Below are positions 1-9,236 of a stretch of DNA of 64,000 nucleotides, one piece after another. The stretch's first letter is position 1. Each line of letters begins with the position of its first letter. The stretch is from Sinorhizobium glycinis (GTDB lineage Bacteria; Pseudomonadota; Alphaproteobacteria; Rhizobiales; Rhizobiaceae), in assembly GCF_001651865.1 (NCBI RefSeq), contig NZ_LPUX01000053.1, positions 186,001 through 250,000 on the forward strand, given 5' to 3'. Under the pieces are notes generated by a model. The model was given only the letters and a program-made list of their open reading frames with translations, ran no database searches and had not been told where the DNA came from. The position numbers were made by a program, and so were the translations under genes.

Positions 1-2
1 CG

Positions 3-719
3 TCCCATGGAGGCTCATGGACAATGGCCTCCGTCGGCTCGGCAATTCGGGCCGCCTGCATCGCGGTGCAGGAGAAAGCTGCGAGGCAGGCTGTTGCCGA
101 CCAGCGACTGCCGGTGTTCGGCGCGGCGCTCGACGCTATCGAATGGACTGACGGCCGGCTGCGCCGTCCGGGCGACCTGTCGGCAGGCCAATCCTACGGA
201 GAGGTCGTTTCGAGTCTCGGGGCGCCGATCGAGGCCGAGGCCTCCTCGCAGCGAGACAAGGACGCGGCCGAGCGCTATTCCATGCATTCCTTCGGAGCAG
301 TGTTTGTCGAGGTCGCCGTCGATCCTGACGTCGGTACGATCCGCGTGCGCCGCGCTGTCGGCGCCTACGGCATCGGCCGCGTCGTCAATCCACGCCTTGC
401 CGCGAGCCAGTGTACCGGCGGCATGATCGGCGGAATCGGCATGGCACTCATGGAGCGGACCGTTCTCGACCCGCGCGACGGGCGCCCGGTCAACGCCCAC
501 ATGGCTGACTACCTTGTGCCGGTAAATTTAGATATCCCGCGGCTTGAGGCGTACTTCGTCGAGGAGGTCGATCCGCACGTCAACCCGCTCGGCGTCAAGG
601 GACTTGGCGAGATCGCCCTCGTCGGCATGGCCCCGGCGGTCGCCAATGCCGTCTTCCACGCGACCGGCAAGCGCGTGCGCACCCTGCCGATCCGAATAGA
701 GGATGTACTGACTGCTTAG
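3..719 (+). CDS. Xanthine dehydrogenase-family molybdopterin-binding subunit, C-terminal part (cut by window edge)
   Basis: The reading frame is open to the first base, so this is the 3' end of a longer gene and the ATG at 24 is internal. The visible ~238 residues match the C-terminal molybdopterin-binding region of the xanthine dehydrogenase/aldehyde oxidase family: a GSWTMASVGSAIRAA-like segment near the start, a central VVNPRLAASQCTGGMIGGIG segment, and GVKGLGE near the end, which carries the catalytic Glu of this family. Such subunits hydroxylate purines or aldehydes together with FAD and 2Fe-2S subunits. The exact substrate cannot be told from this fragment. It is convergent with ribE and no clear hairpin lies between them. 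The window also carries moaD and moaE, which make the cofactor. Confidence 0.85.
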   Translation, partial: SHGGSWTMASVGSAIRAACIAVQEKAARQAVADQRLPVFGAALDAIEWTDGRLRRPGDLSAGQSYGEVVSSLGAPIEAEASSQRDKDAAERYSMHSFGAVFVEVAVDPDVGTIRVRRAVGAYGIGRVVNPRLAASQCTGGMIGGIGMALMERTVLDPRDGRPVNAHMADYLVPVNLDIPRLEAYFVEEVDPHVNPLGVKGLGEIALVGMAPAVANAVFHATGKRVRTLPIRIEDVLTA

Positions 720-782
720 CTTGCCCTTCGCATCCACTGGAGCGCATCGACCCTTTGGCCAACCGGCCGTCGACAGAAAGGA

Positions 783-1403
783 TCACTCCCCCTTCGGAGC
801 CGGAAATTCGGCAAGCCTAGCGGCATAGCGCGCCATGGTGTCGACCTCGAAATTGACGTGGTCGCCGGCCCTGCGCTCGCCCCAGGTGGTGACCTCGAGC
901 GAATGGCGAATCAACAGCACGTCGAACTCGGCGCCATCCACCCGATTGACGGTGAGCGATGTACCGTCGAGTGCAACGGAGCCTTTCGGCGCGACAAAGC
1001 GGGCGAGATGTTCCGGTGCCCTGAGCCGGAATCGCACGGCGTCGCCTTCCGCCTCGACGGCGAGGATTTCCGCCTGGCCGTCCACGTGGCCAGAGACGAT
1101 GTGGCCGCCAAGCTCGTCGCCGATCTTCAGCGAGCGCTCGAGATTGATGCACGTCCCCTCCCGCCAGTCGGAAATCGTCGTCAGCCTCAGGGCCTCTTCC
1201 CAGGCCTCGACTTCGAACCACCGATCGTTGCTGCCGGCCTCCGGCAGCGCCGTCACGGTCAGGCACACGCCGGCATGGGCGATCGAGGCGCCCATGTCGA
1301 TCGTCGTCGGATCATAGCTGGTCGCGACGCGAAGCTTGATGCCTTCCCTGAGCGCCGTGACCTTCTCCACGGTACCGATATCGGTGATTATGCCTGTGAA
1401 CAT
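783..1403 (-). CDS. ribE: Riboflavin synthase alpha chain
   Basis: Converts two molecules of 6,7-dimethyl-8-ribityllumazine into riboflavin and a pyrimidine in the cytoplasm. The 206-residue length is normal. The protein opens with the typical MFTGII and shows the two lumazine-binding repeats (about 1-97 and 98-200); the second begins GHIVSGHVDG and continues to GTSLTVN. Its start overlaps the end of ribD by 16 bases, so translation is probably coupled. It is the last gene of a glyA-nrdR-ribD-ribE run. The lumazine synthase gene ribH, which follows in some relatives, is not present here. Confidence 0.95.
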   Translation of the reverse strand: MFTGIITDIGTVEKVTALREGIKLRVATSYDPTTIDMGASIAHAGVCLTVTALPEAGSNDRWFEVEAWEEALRLTTISDWREGTCINLERSLKIGDELGGHIVSGHVDGQAEILAVEAEGDAVRFRLRAPEHLARFVAPKGSVALDGTSLTVNRVDGAEFDVLLIRHSLEVTTWGERRAGDHVNFEVDTMARYAARLAEFPAPKGE

Positions 1404-2578
1404 CCGGTATCTCTTTCGTAATCCTCGAAAATGTCGTCCCCGTACCGGGCCGCGCGCTCAAGCGAGAATCCCGCCGGTACGGTCGCCCGATCAAATGGGG
1501 ATCGGATACCCTCTTCGCCAATGGTCGCCGGGCCTGTGTAAAGCAGAATTCGATCGACGAGACCCGCATCGAGAAACTGGCGCGCCGCCCGCGCCCCGCC
1601 TTCGACGAGAAGCGAGGAAATGCCGCGCGAGGCGAGTGCGGTTAGGAGGTCTTGGACGGTGTCCGCATTCAACACTTCGACGCCAGCAGCTTCAAGGGTT
1701 TTTCGACGTGCGGCGTAATCGCCCCCTCTCCCCGCCTGCAGGGAGAGGGGCAAACTGTTCTGCCCCTCATCCGCCCTTCGGGCACCTTCTCCCCGCTCGC
1801 GGGGAGAAGGGTACGCCGCGTCGCCGGCGACGACGATCAGCGGAACGTTGCGCGCCGAGCTCACCAGTTTCGACCCCACCGCCAGATCGAGACGACGATC
1901 AAGGACGATGCGGATCGGCGAACGCTCTTCAAGCCCGGGTAACCGGACGGTGAGTTCCGGGTCGTCGGCATTTGCCGTGCCGACCCCGACGAGGATGGCA
2001 TCCGTCTCGGCACGCAGCACCTGGACCTGGGCGCGCGAGACCGCACCGGTGATCCTGACCTGCCCTTCCCCCTTTCGGCCGATCATGCCGTCGGAGGAAA
2101 CCGCAAGCTTCAGAGTCACATGCGGGCGTTTCATGCGCTGGCGCATGAGGTAGGCTTCGAGCACCTGCTCACCCTCATCGCGAAGGACACCGATATCGAC
2201 ATCGATGCCGGCGTCGCGGAGCATCACCACCCCACGGCCGGCGACGCGCTCGTCCGGATCGAGAATGCAAACGACGACCCGGGCGACGCCCGAGGCGATC
2301 AGTGCATCGGCGCAGGGCGGCGTCCTGCCGTGATGCGAACAGGGTTCGAGGGTGACGTAGGCGGTCGCACCCCGCGCCTTGTCGCCGGCGTCCGCGAGCG
2401 CCTGGGTCTCGGCATGGGGGCGGCCGCTGGACGCGGTTACAGCACGGCCAACGATCGTTCCGTCCATGACGATGAGGCAACCGACCGAGGGATTGGTGGA
2501 TGTCAGACCGAGATTGCGGCGGGCGAGGCGCAGTGCCGCCGCCATGAATCTCTCGTCCTCACGCGTCGGCCCGCTCAT
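1388..2578 (-). CDS. ribD: Bifunctional riboflavin deaminase/reductase RibD with an in-frame repeat insertion
   Basis: Catalyses deamination of the pyrimidine ring and then side-chain reduction in riboflavin synthesis. The N-terminal CMP/dCMP-type deaminase domain shows the zinc ligands (HAE, then PCSHHGRTPPC). The C-terminal reductase domain contains DGMIGRKGEGQVRITG and LLVEGGARAARQFLDAGLVD. I chose the ATG at 2578, which has GGTGGAG just upstream; a GTG at 2590 is also in frame. At 396 residues it is about 30 longer than typical RibD. The excess lies at about residues 257-286 (SPRERGEGARRADEGQ...), encoded exactly by a rhizobial palindromic repeat between VVAGDAA and ARRKTLEAAGVEVL. The frame stays open, so the protein is probably made with an extra loop. 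Confidence 0.93.
   Translation of the reverse strand: MSGPTREDERFMAAALRLARRNLGLTSTNPSVGCLIVMDGTIVGRAVTASSGRPHAETQALADAGDKARGATAYVTLEPCSHHGRTPPCADALIASGVARVVVCILDPDERVAGRGVVMLRDAGIDVDIGVLRDEGEQVLEAYLMRQRMKRPHVTLKLAVSSDGMIGRKGEGQVRITGAVSRAQVQVLRAETDAILVGVGTANADDPELTVRLPGLEERSPIRIVLDRRLDLAVGSKLVSSARNVPLIVVAGDAAYPSPRERGEGARRADEGQNSLPLSLQAGRGGDYAARRKTLEAAGVEVLNADTVQDLLTALASRGISSLLVEGGARAARQFLDAGLVDRILLYTGPATIGEEGIRSPFDRATVPAGFSLERAARYGDDIFEDYERDTGCSQA
1723..1811. repeat. Palindromic repeat element inside ribD
   Basis: About 89 bases with two hairpins: CCCCTCTCCC paired with GGGAGAGGGG (1723-1750) and CCTTCTCCCC paired with GGGGAGAAGG (1785-1810), joined by a stretch containing CCCTCATCCGCCCTTCGGGCACC. 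This resembles the short palindromic elements that are common between genes in rhizobia (from memory). Here it lies inside a coding region and is read through without a stop on the ribD strand. Confidence 0.8.
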
Positions 2579-2593
2579 ATGTCGCTCCACCAG

Positions 2594-3067
2594 CTATTCG
2601 CTGGGATCGCGCGCGATCTTGGCGCTGATCTCGGCAATGACCTTCTCGAAATCCTCGGCGTGGGAGAAATCCCGATAGACGGAGGCGTAACGCACGAAGG
2701 CGACGTCGTCGAGGCTCTTCAGGGCTTCGAGCACCTGGAGACCGATTTCCTCGGAGGGGATTTCGGTCTCGCCGGAGCTTTCGAGGCGGCGGACGATGCC
2801 GGATACCGCCCGCTCGATGCGATCGCGATCGACCGGGCGCTTGCGCAGCGCGATCTCGAAGGAGCGCAATAGCTTGTCCCGGTCGAAAGGCACCTTCCGG
2901 CCGGTCTTCTTGATGATCATCAGCTCACGCAGCTGCACCCGCTCGAAGGTCGTGAACCGGCCGCCGCAATCCGGGCAGATGCGGCGGCGGCGAATGGCGT
3001 TCCCGTCCTCGGCCGGACGGGAATCCTTCACCTGGCTGTCTTCGGAACCGCAATACGGGCAGCGCAT
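2594..3067 (-). CDS. nrdR: Transcriptional repressor NrdR
   Basis: Represses ribonucleotide reductase genes in response to ATP/dATP. The 157-residue length is standard. It has an N-terminal zinc ribbon ([10 protein letters not shown], then [15 protein letters not shown]) followed by an ATP-cone domain of about 90 residues ([20 protein letters not shown] onward). It sits 12 bases after glyA and about 15 bases before ribD, so it is inside the glyA-nrdR-ribD-ribE operon, an arrangement familiar in alphaproteobacteria. Confidence 0.97.
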   Translation of the reverse strand: MRCPYCGSEDSQVKDSRPAEDGNAIRRRRICPDCGGRFTTFERVQLRELMIIKKTGRKVPFDRDKLLRSFEIALRKRPVDRDRIERAVSGIVRRLESSGETEIPSEEIGLQVLEALKSLDDVAFVRYASVYRDFSHAEDFEKVIAEISAKIARDPSE

Positions 3068-3079
3068 GCAACCTTCCGA

Positions 3080-4375
3080 TCACATGTAGCCGTACATCGG
3101 GAAGCGGTCGGTGAGCTTCACCACCTTCTCACGGACGCTGGCTTCGACGGCGGCATTGCCCTCGTCGGAGTTGGCGACCTTGAGACCGTCAAGCACCTCG
3201 ACGATGAGCTCGCCGATTTCCTTGAATTCCGCTTCCTTGAAGCCGCGCGTCGTGCCGGCCGGTGCGCCGAGGCGAACGCCCGAGGTGACGAAGGGCTTTT
3301 CCGGATCGAAGGGGATGCCGTTCTTGTTGCAGGTGATGTAGGCGCGGCCGAGAGCCGCCTCGGCGCGCTTGCCGGTCGCATTCTTCTTGCGCAGATCGAC
3401 CAGCATCAGGTGGTTGTCGGTGCCGCCGGATACGATGTCGAGGCCGTTGGCCTTCAGCGTTTCGGCAAGAGTGCGGGCATTCTTGACGATCTGGGCCGCA
3501 TAGTCCTTGAAGGAGGGCTGCAGCGCTTCGCCGAAAGCAACCGCCTTTGCGGCGATGACGTGCATCAGCGGACCGCCCTGGAGGCCCGGGAAGACGGCCG
3601 AGTTGATCTTCTTGGCGATGTCCTCGTCATTGGTGAGGATCATGCCGCCGCGCGGGCCGCGCAACGACTTGTGCGTCGTCGTCGTCGCGACATGGCAGTG
3701 CGGGAACGGCGACGGATGCTGGCCGCCGGCCACGAGGCCGGCGATGTGGGCCATGTCGACCATCAGCCAGGCGCCGATCTCGTCGGCGATCTCGCGGAAG
3801 CGCTTCCAGTCCCAGATGCGCGAATAGGCGGTGCCGCCGGCAATGATCAGCTTCGGCTTGTGCTTGCGCGCCTTCTCGGCGACATCGTCCATGTCGAGCA
3901 GGTGATCGCCTTCACGCACGCCGTAGGAAACGACGTTGAACCATTTGCCCGACATGTTCACCGGAGAACCGTGGGTCAGGTGGCCGCCGGAATTGAGGTC
4001 GAGGCCCATGAAGGTGTCGCCCGGCTGCAGGAGCGCCAGGAACACCGCCTGGTTCATCTGCGAACCGGAATTGGGCTGCACGTTGGCGAAATTGACGCCG
4101 AACAGCTTCTTGGCACGGTCGATCGCCAGTTCCTCGGCGATATCGACATACTGGCAGCCGCCGTAATAGCGCTTGCCCGGATAGCCCTCGGCATATTTGT
4201 TGGTCATGATCGAGCCCTGGGCCTCGAGCACGGCGCGGGACACGATGTTCTCGGAAGCGATCAGCTCGATCTCATGGCGCTGGCGACCCAGCTCCTTCTC
4301 GATCGCACCGAAGATTTCCGGATCGCTGTCGGCGAGAGAGCGGGTGAAGAAGGCGTCATTGGACTGTGAAAGCAT
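3080..4375 (-). CDS. glyA: Serine hydroxymethyltransferase
   Basis: PLP enzyme that interconverts serine and glycine and charges tetrahydrofolate with one-carbon units. The PLP lysine is in [14 protein letters not shown] (K236 from the chosen start). Other family segments are [11 protein letters not shown] and [15 protein letters not shown]. The frame extends upstream to 4468, but the ATG at 4375 has GAGAGGAG about 11 bases upstream and gives 431 residues, the normal rhizobial length, so I used it. It is the first gene of the minus-strand operon that continues with nrdR, ribD and ribE. The operon promoter should lie between 4376 and about 4500. Confidence 0.97.
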   Translation of the reverse strand: MLSQSNDAFFTRSLADSDPEIFGAIEKELGRQRHEIELIASENIVSRAVLEAQGSIMTNKYAEGYPGKRYYGGCQYVDIAEELAIDRAKKLFGVNFANVQPNSGSQMNQAVFLALLQPGDTFMGLDLNSGGHLTHGSPVNMSGKWFNVVSYGVREGDHLLDMDDVAEKARKHKPKLIIAGGTAYSRIWDWKRFREIADEIGAWLMVDMAHIAGLVAGGQHPSPFPHCHVATTTTHKSLRGPRGGMILTNDEDIAKKINSAVFPGLQGGPLMHVIAAKAVAFGEALQPSFKDYAAQIVKNARTLAETLKANGLDIVSGGTDNHLMLVDLRKKNATGKRAEAALGRAYITCNKNGIPFDPEKPFVTSGVRLGAPAGTTRGFKEAEFKEIGELIVEVLDGLKVANSDEGNAAVEASVREKVVKLTDRFPMYGYM

Positions 4376-4503
4376 CGGCTCGAGGCTCCTCTCAAAGGTG
4401 GCTGTTCCTTTAGCTTCCTCGCACGCCAAGAGCAATATCCGCTGTGCGGTTTGCGCCATTTCCACCATCCGCCGCGCCCAAATATCGCGGCCGGGCCGTC
4501 ATG

Positions 4504-4537
4504 AAAAAGCCGCGCATCGCTAGGGATGCGCGGCTTT
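4504..4537 (-). terminator. Rho-independent terminator after ldtP
   Basis: Read on the minus strand, a 13-bp perfect stem (AAAGCCGCGCATC with GATGCGCGGCTTT) and a 6-base loop are followed by a run of T. It lies 24 bases past the ldtP stop codon and separates ldtP from glyA. Confidence 0.88.
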
Positions 4538-4560
4538 GATCCAAGAATTCAGCACTTTGC

Positions 4561-5889
4561 TTATTGCGGCAAAGCGTCGGCGTCGATCGGGCCTGGCGAT
4601 TGCTCGACTCCGGACGTTGTCTGCAGGGCGAGCTCCGCCGCGCCGTCGCGCTGATAGATATCGTCGCGGAACTGGACGACGCGGTCCTTTGCCGACCAGG
4701 CGGTGATGTAGGTGAAATAGACCGGCACCTCTTCGGCAAGCTTGATCGGCGTATTGACGCCCGACTTGATGGTCGCCTCGATCTGCTGGCGCGACCAGCC
4801 TGGAGTTTCCTTGAGCAGCCAGTTGGAGAGGTCGCGGACGTTCTGCACGCGCACGCAGCCCGACGATTCGAAGCGCATCAGCTTGTTGAACAGGCCCTGC
4901 TGCGGCGTGTCGTGCATGTAGACCGAATGCTCGTTGTGGAAGTTGATCTTCGTCGAGGACATCGCGTTGATCTTGCCCGGATCCTGCCGGAACATCAGGT
5001 TCGGCGCCTTCTCGGCGTTCCAGTCCACCGTTTCGGGAGACACTTCGTTGCCGCTTCCGTCGAAGAGGCGGATGGCGTTGCGCTCGAGATAGGTCGGATC
5101 CTTGCGCATCAGCGGCATGATGTCCTTCTGGACGATCGAGCGCGGCGCGGTCCAGTAGGGGTTGAGGATGACCTCGTAGATCTTCGAATTGAGGATCGGC
5201 GACTGGCGGTCGATCTTGCCGACGACGGCGGTGTGACGCAGCACGACGCGACCGTTCTCGACCGCCTCGATATAGGCGGCGGGAATGTTGACCATGACAT
5301 AGCGCCGGCCGAGATCGCCCGACATCGACTGAAGCCGCACGAGATTGGTCTCGAGCTGGGCCAGTCGCGTCGAGGCGTCGACGTTCAGCGCCTTGAAGGT
5401 GTATTCGCCGATCACGCCATCCGCCGGCAGGCCATGACGCGCCTGGAAGCGCTTGACCGCGCCGTCGACATAGGAATCGAACGAAGAGGAAATCCCGGCG
5501 GCGCGCGGCAGGTCGCCGGAAACCATCAGGCGCTGCCGCAGCTGCTGCACGGAGGGATCCGTGACTCCAAGCTCAAGCCTTACGCCGGTCTGCGGAACCT
5601 GGGGCCAGCCGCCGGCGGCAACGATCTGCTGGTAATCGAAGATCGCCTGCTGCACATGACCGATCGTCTGGGGGCCGAATACCGGCGTATTGGAAAGGAC
5701 TGCCGTTGCCGTGCGAGAGGCTTTGGCGTCGAACTGGTCGTCCCAGGAGCCGCGGCGCGGCGAATTGATGAGCTCGCCCAGAGCATCCTGGGCACTGGCG
5801 GCGCCTGCCCATGCGGCAGCACCGAGCGTTGCGGCCGAGCGCAGAAACGCACGGCGCGAGAAAGCATCAATTCCGTTCTTTTTCGACAT
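4561..5889 (-). CDS. ldtP: Tat-exported L,D-transpeptidase (YkuD domain)
   Basis: Periplasmic enzyme expected to form 3-3 peptidoglycan cross-links or attach proteins to the wall. A twin-arginine signal is visible (SRRAFLRSAATLG, then AQ after about residue 33). A peptidoglycan-binding-like segment (AVKRFQARHGLPADGVIGEY, about 144-163) comes before the YkuD catalytic domain, which has HSVYMHDTP and the catalytic cysteine in SSGCVRVQN (C345). The ATG at 5889 has TAGGGAC directly upstream; an ATG at 5901 is also in frame. The symbol is taken from the Liberibacter ldtP-ldtR pair, because a MarR-family gene of LdtR type lies immediately upstream on the same strand. Confidence 0.88.
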   Translation of the reverse strand: MSKKNGIDAFSRRAFLRSAATLGAAAWAGAASAQDALGELINSPRRGSWDDQFDAKASRTATAVLSNTPVFGPQTIGHVQQAIFDYQQIVAAGGWPQVPQTGVRLELGVTDPSVQQLRQRLMVSGDLPRAAGISSSFDSYVDGAVKRFQARHGLPADGVIGEYTFKALNVDASTRLAQLETNLVRLQSMSGDLGRRYVMVNIPAAYIEAVENGRVVLRHTAVVGKIDRQSPILNSKIYEVILNPYWTAPRSIVQKDIMPLMRKDPTYLERNAIRLFDGSGNEVSPETVDWNAEKAPNLMFRQDPGKINAMSSTKINFHNEHSVYMHDTPQQGLFNKLMRFESSGCVRVQNVRDLSNWLLKETPGWSRQQIEATIKSGVNTPIKLAEEVPVYFTYITAWSAKDRVVQFRDDIYQRDGAAELALQTTSGVEQSPGPIDADALPQ

Positions 5890-6236
5890 AGTCCCTACCA
5901 TCCAAAGCGCAAAACGCGCGCTGCCCGACCCCTAGCACGAACATGGTTAACAAAGGTAAACCCCCGTGCCGCTCGGCTCTCCAAGTGCGTTCACGATGGC
6001 GCGAGCGAGAGCCATTCGGCAGGCCGGCCGCAAACGAATCGTCGCCGCCCTCGCACTTGCGCACCCGCCGCATCGAAGCGTCGCTGTCATAGCAATATGG
6101 CCAATTCGTGTCTCGGCCTCTCCTGATGGTAGTGCGGCGGAGTTGTGGACGACAACCCGGTCGTGAAAACCCAGCAAGGACCGGACACGCAGGGATTGCG
6201 CCCGACCCTTGGAGCTGGAGGTGAGTGTGCCCGTGA
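5890..6236. promoter_or_regulatory. ldtP upstream region with an imperfect inverted repeat
   Basis: This 347-base gene-free stretch separates ldtR from ldtP. An imperfect inverted repeat, GGTTAACAAAGGTAAACC, lies at 5945-5962, 56-73 bases before the ldtP start. Its size and position would suit a MarR-family operator. That it binds LdtR is inference. I see no other gene, and the downstream half (5990-6236) shows nothing distinctive. Confidence 0.4.
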
Positions 6237-6749
6237 TTACAGGCGATACATGATGCTGTCGTTCCAGAAGCGGTCGAGGCGCTGCAGGAGCTTGTTCATC
6301 TGGGTGAACTCATCCGAACCGATGCCGCCGACCTTGTGGATCGAGCCGATATGGCGCTCGTAGAGCCTGGCAACGGTCTCGGCAATCTCCTGGCCATCTT
6401 CCGTCAGGCTGATGCGGACCGAGCGCCGGTCGACGCGGGAGCGCTGATGGTTGATGAGGCCGAGATCGACGAGTTTCTTGACGTTGTAGGAGACATTCGA
6501 ACCGAGATAGTAGCCACGCGAGCGAAGCTCGCCGGCCGTCAGTTCGGAATTGCCGATGTTGAAGAGCAACAGCGCCTGCACGGCGTTGACGTCGCTGCGG
6601 CCCTGCCGGTCGAATTCGTCCTTGATGACGTCGAGCAGACGGCGATGCAGACGCTCGACGAGGTGGAGGGATTCCATATAGAGACCACGGATCGTCTCTT
6701 CCTGCGGGTCCCGGGGCGCAGCTGCCTGCGGCTTCATCTTGGTGTTCAT
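6237..6749 (-). CDS. ldtR: MarR-family regulator LdtR
   Basis: A 170-residue winged-helix protein. The recognition region is SELTAGELRSRGYYLGSNVS..., followed by the wing with the MarR signature SRVDRRSVRISLTEDGQEI. The sequence and its placement directly upstream of an L,D-transpeptidase match LdtR of Liberibacter and rhizobia, which is known to control ldtP and stress tolerance. The start ATG at 6749 has GAGGCA about 8 bases upstream. Autoregulation is possible, since the 130 bases upstream are AT-rich (ACGTATAAAATTCTACTT near 6818-6835), but no clear operator was found there. Confidence 0.87.
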   Translation of the reverse strand: MNTKMKPQAAAPRDPQEETIRGLYMESLHLVERLHRRLLDVIKDEFDRQGRSDVNAVQALLLFNIGNSELTAGELRSRGYYLGSNVSYNVKKLVDLGLINHQRSRVDRRSVRISLTEDGQEIAETVARLYERHIGSIHKVGGIGSDEFTQMNKLLQRLDRFWNDSIMYRL

Positions 6750-6879
6750 TGTCGTGCCTCACTGTTTCGTTTGGCGGTGTTTCTTTGTCTTCCCGCCTTG
6801 AGTGAGACCCTATCGAATACGTATAAAATTCTACTTAAACCGCAGCCTTAACATGTACTTACCATCCGCGAAGCCTGTC

Positions 6880-7329
6880 TCACGGTGAATCAACCCTTAC
6901 CTGCCGCGCCTGGCGCAGGCGCTGCCAGAAGAGCGCCGCACGGAAAAGAACGAAGGTGACGACGACCGATCCATGAAGCACGAGAAGCAGCGGACGTGCG
7001 CCGAGCATGCCGGGATAGAACTCGACCATGGCGGCCTCGATCGCGGCCGCAAGCACCCAGATAACCGGCCCCCAGGAGACGAGCAGCCAGAGCCCGATGG
7101 CGGCGACCGGATAGAGAACGGCAAGCGCGGTTGCCGCGGCGCGCCACTCCGGCGTCAGCAGATCGAAACGCCCCGCGCCTTCATGGGAAAAGCCGATCAG
7201 CATCGCCCAGTAGTTCAGCGCGAACCAGAAGCAGGAGGCCGAGACAAGCCGCAGGAACCAGCCGAACAGCACCTCAGTGAGCGATGGCTTCGGCACATGA
7301 GCAGAATCGTGAAGCATGGCCGGCAACAT
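6880..7329 (-). CDS. Small integral membrane protein (DUF6163-like)
   Basis: About 149 residues with four hydrophobic stretches: WFLRLVSASCFWFALNYWAML, AAATALAVLYPVAAIGLWLL, WGPVIWVLAAAIEAAMV and LLLVLHGSVVVTFVLFRAAL. A short basic tail follows. The frame runs back to 7515, but that would overlap hemB; the ATG at 7329 has GGAGG 10 bases upstream, and the ATG at 7317 is an alternative. It is transcribed away from hemB. I recall a rhizobial family of this form with no known function, and assign none. Confidence 0.72.
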   Translation of the reverse strand: MLPAMLHDSAHVPKPSLTEVLFGWFLRLVSASCFWFALNYWAMLIGFSHEGAGRFDLLTPEWRAAATALAVLYPVAAIGLWLLVSWGPVIWVLAAAIEAAMVEFYPGMLGARPLLLVLHGSVVVTFVLFRAALFWQRLRQARQVRVDSP

Positions 7330-7499
7330 AGGCCGAGTGCCTCCGAACCACCAGCGCAAAGCACGGGAGCCCGCCCGAGCGCTGCGCGCGGAAGGAAATG
7401 CCGGAGCCTCTCGCCCTCGCAACTCGGTTTTCATTCTGCCGAGACGCGTGATAAACCGCCCTTCACCGACGCAGATGAAAGAAGAAGGACGCTGGCGCG

Positions 7500-8513
7500 A
7501 TGAACGACAGGACAAATCTCGTGGACAGGATCACCGGGCACCGTCGGATGCGCCGCAACCGCAAGGCGGACTGGACACGCCGCCTGGTGCAGGAGAACCG
7601 CCTGACCGTGGACGATCTGATCTGGCCGATCTTCATCGTGCCGGGCAGTGGCGTCGTTCAGCCGATCGACGCCATGCCGGGCGTCAACCGCATGAGCATC
7701 GACAAGGCCGTCGAGGCGGTCAAGGAGGCGGCCGGCCTCGGCATTCCCGCAATCGCCACCTTCCCGAACATCGAGATGGGACTCCGCGATGAGACCGGGT
7801 CGAACAGCCTTGCCGCCGACAATCTCATCAACCAGGCGACGCGGGCGATCAAGAAGGCCGTTCCGAATATCGGCGTCATCACCGACGTGGCGCTGGATCC
7901 ATTCACCAGCCACGGCCACGATGGCATCCTGCGCGGCGGCGAGATCGTCAACGACGAGACGGTGGAAGCGGTCGCGCGTGCGGCAGTCATCCAGGCGGAG
8001 GCCGGCTCCGACATCATCGCACCTTCCGAAATGATGGACGGGCGGATCGGCGCGATCCGCGAGGCGCTGGATGCAGCCGGCCACCAGAATGTCGGCCTGA
8101 TGTCCTATGCGACGAAGTTCGCATCCGCCTTCTACGGCCCCTATCGCGAGGCGATCGGCACCGGCGGCCTGCTGAAGGGCGACAAGAAAACCTATTATAT
8201 CGATCCTGCCAACGGCACCGAGGCGATCCGCGACGCCGCGCTCGACGTCGAGGAAGGCGCCGACATGCTGATGGTGAAGCCCGGCCTGCCCTATCTCGAC
8301 ATCTGCTGGCGGATGAAGGAGGCCTTCGGCCTGCCGGTCTTCGCCTACCAGGTCTCGGGCGAATACACGCAGATCAAGGCGGCAGCGGCGAACGGCTGGA
8401 TCGACGGCGAGCGCGTGATGCTCGAAACGCTGCTCTCCTTCAAGCGCGCCGGCTGCGACGGCATTCTCAGCTATTTCGCCGTCGAAGTGGCAAAGATCCT
8501 GGCAAAGCGATGA
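7500..8513 (+). CDS. hemB: Delta-aminolevulinic acid dehydratase (porphobilinogen synthase)
   Basis: Condenses two 5-aminolevulinate molecules to porphobilinogen in tetrapyrrole synthesis. At 337 residues it is of usual length. The Schiff-base lysines are in SYATKFASAF (K206) and MLMVKPGLPYLD (K260). The metal segment reads DVALDPFTSHGHDG, with Asp where zinc enzymes have Cys, so it belongs to the magnesium-type, zinc-independent class known from alphaproteobacteria and plants. It is monocistronic as far as the window shows: divergent from the membrane protein at 6880-7329, and 77 bases from the next gene. Confidence 0.97.
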   Translation: MNDRTNLVDRITGHRRMRRNRKADWTRRLVQENRLTVDDLIWPIFIVPGSGVVQPIDAMPGVNRMSIDKAVEAVKEAAGLGIPAIATFPNIEMGLRDETGSNSLAADNLINQATRAIKKAVPNIGVITDVALDPFTSHGHDGILRGGEIVNDETVEAVARAAVIQAEAGSDIIAPSEMMDGRIGAIREALDAAGHQNVGLMSYATKFASAFYGPYREAIGTGGLLKGDKKTYYIDPANGTEAIRDAALDVEEGADMLMVKPGLPYLDICWRMKEAFGLPVFAYQVSGEYTQIKAAAANGWIDGERVMLETLLSFKRAGCDGILSYFAVEVAKILAKR

Positions 8514-8590
8514 ACGGCCAGTCCGCACGAGAGACGCATTGTTTTGTCGAATTCGGTCCCCATATGTGATCGAAACGACGCGAGGCTGAC

Positions 8591-9055
8591 ATGAGCATGC
8601 ACAACCAGGAACTCCGACTCCCGAGCCAGGACTGGCGCGCCTACCAGGGTGTTCTGTCGCGCCGGGTGTTTGCGTTCATAATCGACTATCTGATCGTCGC
8701 GCTCTTGTGGATCCCGGCTGCGGTCGTCGTGTTCTTTCTGGGCATCCTGACGCTCGGCCTCGGATTCTTCCTCTATCCGGTGCTCTTTGCGCTGGTGGCG
8801 ATGCTCTATTTCGGGCTGACGGTCGGCGGCCGCGAGCAGGCGTCACCGGGGATGAGGATCATGGGCGTAGCGATCGCGCGGACCGATGGCCGGCCAATGG
8901 ATTTCCTGACTGCTATCGTCCACCTGGCGATCTTCTGGATCGCCAATGCGCTGTTGACGCCGCTCATCCTGCTGATCGGGCTGTTCACGGATCGCGGCAG
9001 GCTGCTGCACGATCTTCTGATCGGCACCGTCGCCGTGCGGCGCGACATGTATTAA
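8591..9055 (+). CDS. RDD-family membrane protein
   Basis: 154 residues. An RDD-type first helix carries the family Arg and Asp residues (SRRVFAFIIDYLIVALLWI), a second hydrophobic span follows (FFLGILTLGLGFFLYPVLFA), then GGREQASPGMRIMGVAI, which is typical of the family. The last segment ends in TDRGRLLHDLLIGTVAVRR. RDD proteins are small polytopic proteins with few proven roles; some act as ion antiporters. GAGG lies 6 bases upstream of the ATG. Confidence 0.88.
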   Translation: MSMHNQELRLPSQDWRAYQGVLSRRVFAFIIDYLIVALLWIPAAVVVFFLGILTLGLGFFLYPVLFALVAMLYFGLTVGGREQASPGMRIMGVAIARTDGRPMDFLTAIVHLAIFWIANALLTPLILLIGLFTDRGRLLHDLLIGTVAVRRDMY

Positions 9056-9236
9056 CGGCGGCGGGTCGATCCAACGTGGCCGTTTCACGGCTTGGATGAA
9101 TCCGGCCAAGCCGGAAGCGATCTCCCGGAAAAATTGCCGGCACTTGCTCGCTCTCGCCGAACGAGTGTGTTGACGTTTTTCATTCTTCGGCCATCCTATT
9201 GCAGAGTAACCTCGCGAAGAGTGACCCCCGCGCTCG

